Shown here: in pieces, positions 1-4,745 of the stretch | How positions within the stretch are numbered: position 1 is the first letter of the stretch | How the letters are laid out: each line of letters begins with the position of its first letter | The notes under the pieces: model-generated | What the model was told of the DNA's origin: nothing | Databases searched by the model: none | What the model saw: only the letters and a program-made list of their open reading frames with translations | NCBI GenBank assembly: GCA_902494295.1 | Contig: CABUSL010000090.1 | Span: 1-8,980 of the forward strand | Direction of reading: 5' to 3' | Origin: an uncultured Collinsella sp. | GTDB lineage: Bacteria > Actinomycetota > Coriobacteriia > Coriobacteriales > Coriobacteriaceae | DNA: 8,980 nt | Position numbers and translations under genes: made by a program

Positions 1-636
1 CTGGACGGCACCATCCTCAACACGCTCGAGGACCTGGCGGCCGCCGGCAACCATACCTGCGAGGCGCACGGCTGGCCCACGTTTGCCGTTGACGAGTACC
101 GCTACAAGGTGGGAAACGGCATGCTCAAGCTGGTCGAACGCTTTATGCCTGCCGAGTATGCGGGCGACAGCCGTATGTTTGAGCAAACGCTTGCCGAGTT
201 TAGGGCTTACTACGGCGAGCACAAGGAGGACCACACCGCCCCCTATGCCGGTACGATCGAGATGCTCGACCGCCTGCGCGCCGCGGGCGTGCAGCTTGCC
301 GTGCTCACCAACAAGGACCACGTCTCGGCGGCTCCGCTTATCGAGAAGTATTTTGGTTCCGAGCGCTTTGCGCTGGTGCAGGGCCGCGTCGATGCGTTTC
401 CCCCCAAGCCCGAGGCGCCTGTTACGCTGCATGTGATGGAAGAGCTAGGCGCCGACCCGGCGACCACGCTCTACGTAGGCGATTCCAATGTCGATATCCT
501 GACCGGCCACAACGCCGGCCTTAAGAGTGCGGGCGTCAGCTGGGGCTTCCGCGGCCGCGCAGAGCTGGAGTCCGCCGGCGCCGACTACGTGGTGGACACC
601 CAGGCAGAGCTCACGGCGCTGATCCTGGGCGAGTAA
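1..636 (+). CDS. HAD-superfamily hydrolase, phosphoglycolate phosphatase-like, 5' end missing
   Basis: This is the last 211 codons of a haloacid dehalogenase-type phosphatase; the reading frame is open from base 1, so the start lies outside the window. The window opens inside motif I (LDGTILNT), so the nucleophilic Asp is just upstream and the second Asp is residue 2 of the fragment. Motif II is VLTNKD (Thr near residue 103), the motif III lysine is in FPPKPEAP (about residue 136), and motif IV is YVGDSNVD (about 158-165). The helical cap follows motif I, as in the Gph/PGP group. Such enzymes remove phosphate from small molecules such as 2-phosphoglycolate in the cytoplasm; the exact substrate cannot be read from sequence. 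It runs convergent to the lipoprotein gene, with repeat DNA between them. The family is near certain, the substrate is inference. Confidence 0.9.
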   Translation: MDGTILNTLEDLAAAGNHTCEAHGWPTFAVDEYRYKVGNGMLKLVERFMPAEYAGDSRMFEQTLAEFRAYYGEHKEDHTAPYAGTIEMLDRLRAAGVQLAVLTNKDHVSAAPLIEKYFGSERFALVQGRVDAFPPKPEAPVTLHVMEELGADPATTLYVGDSNVDILTGHNAGLKSAGVSWGFRGRAELESAGADYVVDTQAELTALILGE

Positions 637-660
637 CCGCTCATCCCACCCACGGGTAGC

Positions 661-830
661 TAATGCGGGACGGGACTCTTTTAGCTGCCCCCTGCACCAA
701 AGGAGTGTCCCCAACTGCCGGCAGAAAAAGAACGTCCCCAAGTGCCGCCCCAATGACCACCATAGCAACGCCGCAGGTACAAGTGCCACTTTAAGCCAGC
801 CAAGGGAACGTCGCTGTTTTGGCAACGACA
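661..830. repeat. Repeat-rich intergenic DNA with GTCCCC direct repeats
   Basis: There is no credible gene here. Two near-identical 14-base units, GTCCCCAACTGCCG (707-720) and GTCCCCAAGTGCCG (734-747), stand in tandem. The segment AAGAACGTCCCC (728-739), CAATGACCACC and GCAACGCCG (751-773) recurs almost in the same order at 3239-3272, to the left of the IS110-type element. The last stretch, TGTTTTGGCAACGACAG (815-831), is repeated exactly at 3274-3290. This is therefore one copy of a composite dispersed repeat that leads into the structured element at 831. No promoter or coding signal was seen. Confidence 0.6.
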
Positions 831-837
831 GCGAAAG
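823..837 (+). other. Unoccupied insertion target for the IS110-type element
   Basis: CAACGACAGCGAAAG with AG at 830-831 is the uninterrupted form of the sequence split by the IS at 3290/4603. The left half matches 3282-3290 and the right half matches 4605-4610 exactly. It lies at the base of the structured element. That it is a usable target is inference from the occupied copy. Confidence 0.65.
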
Positions 838-974
838 CCCGCCAGAGCGAGCAAGGTGCCTTGAAACAAGGCGGCATTGATCTTTTGATCATGTCGCCGA
901 AGTTGAAAGGCAGATTGCCGCTCTGGCGGGCTTGCAGCGTCGAGCAGTTACGGCGTTTGGTAAAACGCCGTAAC
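831..974 (+). repeat. Structured palindromic element, copy A (uninterrupted)
   Basis: This 144-base element is about 90% identical to 4604-4745. It folds into one long rod: a perfect 15-bp lower stem (835-849 with 919-933), a middle stem GCCTT/AAGGC with a tandem G-A mismatch then AAC/GTT (about 858-867 with 903-912), and an apical stem closed by GATC-TTTT-GATC (880-891). A separate 12-bp hairpin follows (947-958 with 963-974, loop GGTA), ending 18 bases from the stop codon of the lipoprotein gene. Differences from copy B are compensated or are G-U wobbles only when read on the + strand, so I place the RNA on +. There is no U-tract, so it is not a standard intrinsic terminator. It may be a processed small RNA, a bidirectional 3'-end element or a REP-like mobile unit. 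Confidence 0.7.
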
Positions 975-992
975 GAACTACCGCGTAACCCC

Positions 993-1550
993 CTAGCTCA
1001 GCATTGCATCCATCATCTCGGAGTTGACGGAGTCGTCGGCAGACCACTCACCGTCGTCGTTGCAGGTGTACTTGAAGATAACCGTGGTCTTCCTGGGCTC
1101 GGTGGCCTTGGTCACATCGACCATAACCTGACCGGCCATCTTGTACAGCTCGTCATCGGAAGGAACCGTGTCAAGCGCGGCGACCTTCTCCTGATACTGG
1201 GTGGAGAAGTCCTCGACGATCTTGTTCATAGACTTGCAGGTGATGGAGACCTCGGCGGTCGCGACACCCTTGTCTTCGTCGACCGTCACGTCGCCGATCT
1301 TGTAGTCAAAGCCCTCGAGATAGGTCTTGGCATACTCCTTGGGATCGATACCCAGCTGCTCGAACTCGTCGCCCGAAGCCTCCTCCAGACCAGAGAGGAA
1401 GTCGTCGCCACCGTTCTTGACCTCGTCAAACTGCGTCGTAAGATCCTCGGTGATGAGCTCCTCAACCGAAGGACCTCCACAGCCGGAAAGCACGACCACA
1501 CATGCAACCAAGACGGCCATGAGGGGCGCAAGCAGCAGCTTCTTTTTCAT
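993..1550 (-). CDS. Secreted lipoprotein of unknown function
   Basis: This is a 185-residue protein. It starts with a lipoprotein signal: MKKK, a hydrophobic core (residues 5-20) and the lipobox LSGC, with Cys24 as the predicted lipidated residue, so the mature protein should be anchored on the outer face of the cell membrane. The start at 1550 is chosen because GGGAGGA lies 5-6 bases upstream and the signal peptide begins exactly there; the frame is open further upstream, but that extension has no signal or ribosome site. The mature part is acidic and mixed helix/strand, with two cysteines (in SITCKS and KYTCND) that could form a disulfide. It resembles small extracellular lipoproteins annotated only as domains of unknown function, and I do not recognise a specific role. 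A promoter candidate lies at 1616-1645 and structured element copy A follows the stop. Confidence 0.85.
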   Translation of the reverse strand: MKKKLLLAPLMAVLVACVVVLSGCGGPSVEELITEDLTTQFDEVKNGGDDFLSGLEEASGDEFEQLGIDPKEYAKTYLEGFDYKIGDVTVDEDKGVATAEVSITCKSMNKIVEDFSTQYQEKVAALDTVPSDDELYKMAGQVMVDVTKATEPRKTTVIFKYTCNDDGEWSADDSVNSEMMDAMLS

Positions 1551-1615
1551 GTTGTTCCTCCCAATGAGCGGCACTGCGCTTCCCAGACGCGGCGCACGTT
1601 GTAATAAGTAAGCCC

Positions 1616-1645
1616 ATACTATCCGCTTATGAACACCCTCGGCAA
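1616..1645 (-). promoter_or_regulatory. Candidate promoter of the lipoprotein gene
   Basis: On the - strand, TTGCCG (1645-1640) and TAGTAT (1621-1616) are separated by 18 bases, a fair sigma-70-type match, giving a leader of about 60 bases before the ATG at 1550. It is downstream of the terminator at 1731-1762, so the lipoprotein gene would be transcribed independently of the IIA gene. No operator was recognised. Confidence 0.4.
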
Positions 1646-1730
1646 CGCGAAGGCACGGTCGGTTCGTTTTAGCGTCCGAACGGTTTGCAAGCCCGCCCAA
1701 CGTGCAATAAAACGCTTTCCCGCGGTGCAT

Positions 1731-1762
1731 TAAAAAAGGTGGCCGGAAAACCCGACCACCCT
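1731..1762 (-). terminator. Intrinsic terminator of the PTS IIA gene
   Basis: Read on the - strand, GGTGGTCGG pairs with CCGGCCACC (one G-U pair) around a GTTTT loop (1760-1738), followed directly by TTTTTTA. It begins about 25 bases after the IIA stop codon. The G-U pair and the U-tract both favour the - strand. This is the clearest classical terminator in the window. Confidence 0.85.
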
Positions 1763-1786
1763 TGCACATCCTTTGGATGCCGCAGT

Positions 1787-2323
1787 TTACTTGCGGACGA
1801 CCTTAACGATGGCGTCACCGGCGGCGACAGCGGAGCCGGCCTCGACGGCGAGTTCGACGTCGGCGAACTCGGCGGTGTTGGACACAGCCACGACGACGCA
1901 GTCCTTATAGCCGGCAGCGGCGATCTTGGCGCGGTCGATCTTGAGCATGGGCTGGCCAGCCTTAACGACATCGTCAGCCTTGACGAAGCCCTCGAAGCCG
2001 TCGCCGTTCATGTTGACGGTATCGACGCCAACATGCACCAGAACCTCGATGCCGCTATCGGACTGCAGACCCACGGCGTGGCCCATGGTGACGGTCACCT
2101 TGCCGTCGCAGGGAGCGTAGACCAGATCGTCCTCGGGCCACACGGCGCAGCCCTTGCCCAGGACCTCGCCGCCAAAGACGGGATCGGGCACGTCGGCCAT
2201 CTTGATGACCTTGCCCTTGACGGGCGAGCACAGCACGTCGGCGCCGGCAGAAGTAGAGATGGAGGCAGGAGCAGCGGCAGCCGCGGGCTCAGCCTTCTTC
2301 TTGAACATGTCAAACAGACCCAT
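1787..2323 (-). CDS. crr: Stand-alone glucose-type PTS enzyme IIA
   Basis: This 178-residue cytoplasmic protein carries phosphate from HPr to the IIB domain of a sugar permease. It begins MGLFDMFKKK, like enterobacterial Crr, then has an Ala/Pro/Ser linker (about 11-27) and a single IIA-Glc domain to the end. Both signature histidines are visible: His82 in MGHAVGLQSDSG and His97, the expected phosphoryl acceptor, in VLVHVGVDTV. The start at 2323 is supported by AGGAG about 8 bases upstream; the frame extends 13 codons further, but the promoter -10 lies nearby, so that longer form is unlikely. No IIB or IIC domain is fused or adjacent, so the protein must serve a permease encoded elsewhere. 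Low-GC Gram-positive IIA proteins are usually fused; the free form here could serve several permeases. The family is certain, the sugar is not. Confidence 0.93.
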   Translation of the reverse strand: MGLFDMFKKKAEPAAAAAPASISTSAGADVLCSPVKGKVIKMADVPDPVFGGEVLGKGCAVWPEDDLVYAPCDGKVTVTMGHAVGLQSDSGIEVLVHVGVDTVNMNGDGFEGFVKADDVVKAGQPMLKIDRAKIAAAGYKDCVVVAVSNTAEFADVELAVEAGSAVAAGDAIVKVVRK

Positions 2324-2372
2324 ACGTTTTCTCCTCTTGATTAAGCGCAACGTTATGCGCATGCCTATGGTG

Positions 2373-2401
2373 ATTATAGTGCCAAATGGCCAAATTGCTA
2401 A
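2373..2401 (-). promoter_or_regulatory. Promoter of the PTS IIA gene
   Basis: On the - strand TTAGCA (2401-2396) is followed after exactly 17 bases by a perfect TATAAT (2378-2373). The predicted transcript has a leader of about 40 bases. The spacer holds two near-repeats, TTTGGCCA and TTTGGCAC, which could be a regulator site, but I cannot assign one. Confidence 0.7.
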
Positions 2402-2466
2402 GGTAAGAGCTCGAATCGAGAGCCCTTCCGGTAGTACTCGTGGGATGAGTATCGCCTGCGCAGGTT

Positions 2467-3030
2467 ATGGAGCGCATGGAGGGGCTCTACCAGACCACGC
2501 TGGCCGAAACGCAGGAGCTGCTCGAGCCCACGCAGCTTGACCACGCCGCCAAGCTTATCGCGAACGCCCGACAGGTCGACATCTACACGGGCTCGCACAA
2601 CCTCTATCCAGCGGGAATGTTCCGCGATCGCCTGCTCTCCGCCGGTAAAAGCGCGACGTGCCACGACGGCGTCGAGCCCCAGGTGCGAACGGCGCTCGCC
2701 TCGGGTCCCGACCATGCGGCAATCGTCATCTCCTACAGCGGCCTTGCCCCCAACCTCAAGGGCATCTTGCCGATCCTCAGCAGTCGGCATGTCCCGGTCA
2801 TCGTCATCGGCACGCCTTATTGCGCTCGCATTCACCCCGGCTTTGCCGCCTACCTTACGGTGAGTGACCACGAGAGCATGACGCATCGCATCACGCAGTT
2901 CGCGAGCCACATCGCCGTGCAATACGTACTCGATTCGCTCTACAGCAGCTACTTCGCCAAAGACTACGCCCGCTGCGCCGAATTCCTAGAGCGCTCATTC
3001 CCCTACACCCGCTTCCCCGGGCTCAAGTAG
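2467..3030 (+). pseudogene. SIS-domain protein, probably an RpiR-family regulator lacking its HTH domain
   Basis: The open frame gives 187 residues. Residues about 1-35 look like the linker helix that normally precedes the SIS domain in MurR/RpiR regulators (LYQTTLAETQELL). The SIS sugar-phosphate-binding fold follows, with DIYTGSHN (38-45) for the usual G-x-G-x-S segment and VISYSG (about 87-92) as the S-x-S motif. Full RpiR proteins have about 75 more residues at the N-terminus forming a helix-turn-helix. Here an in-frame TGA at 2446 ends the frame just upstream, and no Shine-Dalgarno stands before ATG 2467; ATG 2476 is no better. A different frame at 2435-2457 reads YSWDEYRLR, resembling the end of an RpiR HTH, suggesting a frameshift and lost upstream sequence. 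The alternative is a functional stand-alone SIS protein. The SIS domain is confident, the pseudogene call is moderate. Confidence 0.6.
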
Positions 3031-3055
3031 CTATTTAAAAACATCCCCAATGACT

Positions 3056-3099
3056 AACGGCCGACCTAATAACGACTTCTCGTCATTAGGTCGGCCGTT
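3056..3099 (+). terminator. Strong hairpin after the SIS-domain gene
   Basis: A perfect 15-bp stem, AACGGCCGACCTAAT with ATTAGGTCGGCCGTT, encloses a smaller ACGA/TCGT stem. It starts 26 bases after the stop codon and is followed by TTTCAACTCT, only a weak U-tract. It may terminate transcription of the SIS gene, or simply belong to the run of palindromes here. Confidence 0.5.
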
Positions 3100-3104
3100 T
3101 CAAC

Positions 3105-3140
3105 TCTAATAACTATTTATTCCGTAAACTCGTTATTAGA
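3105..3140. repeat. Second palindrome sharing the TAATAAC core
   Basis: TCTAATAAC (3105-3113) and GTTATTAGA (3132-3140) form a perfect 9-bp inverted repeat around an 18-base loop. The same TAATAACG motif is inside the hairpin at 3056-3099. It is AT-rich and has no coding content. Confidence 0.5.
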
Positions 3141-3169
3141 ATCTGACACAGGAGGCCAGGCTCACATGT

Positions 3170-3259
3170 GGTGATTAGTCATTGGGGACGTTCTTAAACG
3201 ACTAGTCAAACAAGAACGTCCCCGGTGACTAGCCATTTAAGAACGTCCCCAATGACCAC
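3170..3259. repeat. Inverted repeat of the GGGGACGTTCTT intergenic family
   Basis: The two arms include a perfect 21-bp match (3178-3198 with 3236-3256) and continue with two mismatches through GACTAG. Between them is a third unit, AAGAACGTCCCC (3212-3223), in the same orientation as the right arm. The same unit occurs at 728-739. This is dispersed intergenic repeat DNA, not a gene and not a CRISPR array, since units are irregularly spaced and inverted. Confidence 0.65.
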
Positions 3260-3273
3260 CCCGGCAACGCCGA

Positions 3274-3290
3274 TGTTTTGGCAACGACAG
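3274..3290 (+). repeat. Left half of the split target of the IS110-type element
   Basis: TGTTTTGGCAACGACAG is identical to 815-831. In copy A it runs straight on into CGAAAGCCC; here it is cut after AG by the insertion, and the rest resumes at 4603. AG occurs at both junctions (3289-3290 and 4603-4604). Confidence 0.75.
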
Positions 3291-3294
3291 ACAC

Positions 3295-3308
3295 TATGAC
3301 CCAATCCG
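3295..3308 (+). repeat. Left subterminal inverted repeat of the IS110-type element
   Basis: TATGACCCAATCCG matches the reverse complement of 4587-4600 at 14 of 14 positions. ACAC separates it from the AG core. Confidence 0.85.
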
Positions 3309-3418
3309 AGGGCACTGAAAAGGCAGGAGCCCCCGCTCGTGACCGCGGGTCGGGACTGCGACAATGATGTCGAAGTGCCATAGGCGCAGCCGCGCCGCAA
3401 CGAGGTTGGGAGGCTCCC

Positions 3419-4324
3419 ATGCCAAAGTATTCTACCGCGTTCGGGATGGACGTCCACCTGAGGTCGACCGCCGACTCGGCCTCCAAGAACGACAGGAACG
3501 ACGCCGCCAGGATGGCCAAGGCGATACTCGCCCACGACATCTCCCCCGTATGGGTCCCCTCCCCCGAGGTCGAGGGCATCAGGGACCTCGCCGGCGCCTA
3601 CGACGGGGCGACCGCGCGCCTGGCGACCGCCAAGCAGCGGCTGCTCGCCTTCCTCGCAAAGCGAGGGTTCGTCTACGGCGGCACCACGCCCGCCGGCAAC
3701 CCGAGGAAGTACTGGACCTACGACTTCCTGAGGTGGCTCGACAAGGTCAGGCCGGAGGACGATGGCGGGGTTCGGGCGCTCGCCGCCCTGAGGAACGAGG
3801 TCGAGGCCGCGGCGGAGGCCCGGGCGGACCTGCTCTCCGAGTACAGGGCGGCCGTGGATGCCGGCCCGATCGCCGCGGAGGTGGCCGCCCTCCAGTCGAT
3901 CAAGGGCTGCGCCTTCGCGCTGGCCGCAGCCTTCTCGGCCGAGGTCGGCGACTTCACGAGGTTCCGTTCCGGAAGGCAGGTCACGGCCTATTTCGGCCTC
4001 GCGCCGAGCCAGAGGTCGAGTGGCGACTCCGTGCGGCTCGGAGGCGTCAGCGGTGCGGGCAACGCGCTCGTGAGGAAGCTGGCCGTTGAGGGCTCATGGT
4101 GCTACGCCGCGGCGCGGCACCAGCCGAAGCTCATGCCGAGGGACACGGGCGTGCCCCTCGAGATAAGGATGCACGGGAGGAAGGGGTCCGAGCGGCTCCT
4201 GCGGCGGCGCGAGGAGATGCTCGCCCGCGGCATGCCCGCGGCGAAGGCCAACGCGGCCACCGCGGCCGAGCTCGTGAGGTGGCTCTGGGCCCTCGGCATG
4301 ATGTGCCGGGAGGGCGCGGAATAG
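3419..4324 (+). CDS. IS110/IS1111-family transposase with in-frame RuvC-domain deletion
   Basis: This is a 301-residue DEDD recombinase. The start is supported by GGGAGG five bases upstream. The N-terminal GMDVH (residues 9-13) holds the first catalytic Asp, and KNDRNDA (23-29) holds the last two, but only 14 residues separate them, where family members have about 90. The segment with the conserved Glu and most of the RuvC-like fold is therefore missing, with the frame kept. A helical middle region (about 60-150) is followed by an intact C-terminal Transposase_20 domain (about 158-230) with GRQVTAYFGLAPSQRSSGD, which includes the conserved serine in RSSG, and GGVSGAGN. The family normally excises and inserts DNA as a circular intermediate under RNA guidance. 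This copy is probably inactive unless helped in trans. The family is certain; the deletion is judged from known IS110 architecture. Confidence 0.9.
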   Translation: MPKYSTAFGMDVHLRSTADSASKNDRNDAARMAKAILAHDISPVWVPSPEVEGIRDLAGAYDGATARLATAKQRLLAFLAKRGFVYGGTTPAGNPRKYWTYDFLRWLDKVRPEDDGGVRALAALRNEVEAAAEARADLLSEYRAAVDAGPIAAEVAALQSIKGCAFALAAAFSAEVGDFTRFRSGRQVTAYFGLAPSQRSSGDSVRLGGVSGAGNALVRKLAVEGSWCYAAARHQPKLMPRDTGVPLEIRMHGRKGSERLLRRREEMLARGMPAAKANAATAAELVRWLWALGMMCREGAE

Positions 4325-4330
4325 ACATAG

Positions 4331-4569
4331 CCCCCGTCCCGGCGAGCCGGGCGGCCTTCGGGGATACCCCCTATTTCGCTGTGCGCGCGGAGCCCTCCGC
4401 ATGCGCCTCGACAGACTTGGGGAACCCCGCCGAAGGAATGGAGTGCGGGCCGACAGAACGGTATCCGCGGATATGAGACTGAGCCGAAGGCGTCGATGAC
4501 ATGCCGGGGGCGGACCGGGACGGGTTAACGGCAGGCCCCGCCGACCGGTTGCAAGCGGTCGGCGGGGCC
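4331..4569 (+). ncRNA. Candidate bridge RNA (seekRNA) of the IS110-type element
   Basis: The non-coding tail after the transposase stop folds into successive hairpins. A 5' hairpin is CCCGG/CCGGG (4338-4351). The first internal loop has TTTCGCT (4374-4380) on its 5' side and CGACAG (4409-4414) on its 3' side, separated by a GCGGA/TCCGC hairpin and closed by CCCC/GGGG. These two strings are the two halves of the insertion target on opposite strands, each including the core. A second hairpin, GCGGG-CCG/CGG-TA-TCCGC (4446-4467), is followed by ATATGAGAC (4471-4479), which equals nine bases of the joined IS ends (CATATG-AG-ACAC). The 5' donor guide is weak: only AGTG (4442-4445) matches. The region closes with a 14-bp GC hairpin. 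Transcription and boundaries are inferred. Confidence 0.6.
4534..4569 (+). terminator. GC-rich hairpin at the 3' end of the putative bridge RNA
   Basis: GGCCCCGCCGACCG (4534-4547) pairs perfectly with 4556-4569 around the loop GTTGCAAG. No U-run follows, so it may be a 3' stabilising stem or protein-binding hairpin of the guide RNA rather than a true intrinsic terminator. Confidence 0.5.
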
Positions 4570-4579
4570 ATTGTGGCTC

Positions 4580-4585
4580 TTGACA
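4580..4585 (+). promoter_or_regulatory. Outward-facing consensus -35 box in the right end of the IS
   Basis: TTGACA is a perfect sigma-70 -35 hexamer pointing out of the IS, 17 bases before its right edge. In the integrated state no -10 stands at the right distance. In a circle the left end would follow, bringing CACTAT 20 bases downstream, a longer spacing than ideal. A junction promoter driving the transposase from the circle is thus possible but not well matched. Confidence 0.35.
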
Positions 4586-4586
4586 G

Positions 4587-4600
4587 CGGATTGGGTCATA
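4587..4600 (-). repeat. Right subterminal inverted repeat of the IS110-type element
   Basis: CGGATTGGGTCATA is the exact inverse of 3295-3308. TG separates it from the AG core at 4603-4604. Confidence 0.85.
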
Positions 4601-4603
4601 TGA

Positions 4604-4745
4604 GCGAAAGCCCGCCAGGGCGAGCAAGGTGCCTTGAAACGAGGCGGCATTGACCTTCTGGTCATGCCGCCGAAGTTGAAAGGCAGATTGCCGCTCTGGT
4701 GGGCTTGCAGCGTCAAGCTGTTACGCGGTTTGTAAACCGCGTAAC
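4604..4745 (+). repeat. Structured palindromic element, copy B (interrupted on its left by the IS)
   Basis: This is the second copy of the 831-974 element, with the same rod-like fold (outer stem 4608-4622 with 4692-4706). Its apical stem reads GACC-TTCT-GGTC where copy A has GATC-TTTT-GATC, a two-sided change that keeps pairing. Its final hairpin GTTACGCGGTTT/AAACCGCGTAAC (4720-4745) differs from copy A in two positions on each arm and still pairs perfectly. That hairpin ends directly at the pyrE stop codon (4746-4748), so it is likely to form in the 3' end of the pyrE message as well. The IS110-type element lies right at its left edge. Confidence 0.7.

Larger units (their letters stand above)
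3291..4602 (+). mobile_element. IS110-family insertion sequence, IS1111-like, with internal transposase deletion
   Basis: The ends are defined by comparing the split repeat (3274-3290 plus 4603 onward) with uninterrupted copy A. The element is 1312 bases and is flanked by AG on both sides. A perfect 14-bp inverted repeat, TATGACCCAATCCG, lies slightly inside each end (4 bases in at the left, 2 at the right), as is typical of the IS1111 subgroup; classical IS110 members lack it. The transposase gene begins 128 bases from the left end and a non-coding tail of about 280 bases follows it, where IS1111-type elements carry their bridge RNA/seekRNA. There is no longer target duplication, as expected for this family, which recombines at a dinucleotide core. 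The transposase is damaged, so the copy is probably non-autonomous. Confidence 0.85.

Noticed and set aside
445..869. Two open frames on the - strand (126 and 62 codons) across the phosphatase end and repeat DNA
   Set aside because: They lie antisense to the phosphatase or inside the dispersed repeat; similar frames arise wherever the repeat occurs.
1551..1769. 73-residue N-terminal extension of the lipoprotein frame
   Set aside because: It would bury the signal peptide and crosses the terminator and promoter; the internal ATG at 1550 has a good ribosome site.
1685..2344. 219-codon + strand frame opposite the IIA gene
   Set aside because: It is antisense to a clear Crr-type protein; its Gly/Asp/His-rich translation is a GC-codon shadow.
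3170..3260. Repeated GAACGTCCCC units as a CRISPR array
   Set aside because: Units are short, inverted relative to each other and irregularly spaced; no spacers and no cas genes.
4451..4456. A second CGACAG as the 3' target guide of the bridge RNA
   Set aside because: It lies in the apical part of the second hairpin, not opposite TTTCGCT; the copy at 4409-4414 fits the geometry better.
4094..4627. 177-codon - strand frame over the IS110-type right end
   Set aside because: It spans the transposase end, the putative guide RNA and the IS border; Pro/Arg-rich, with no domain.
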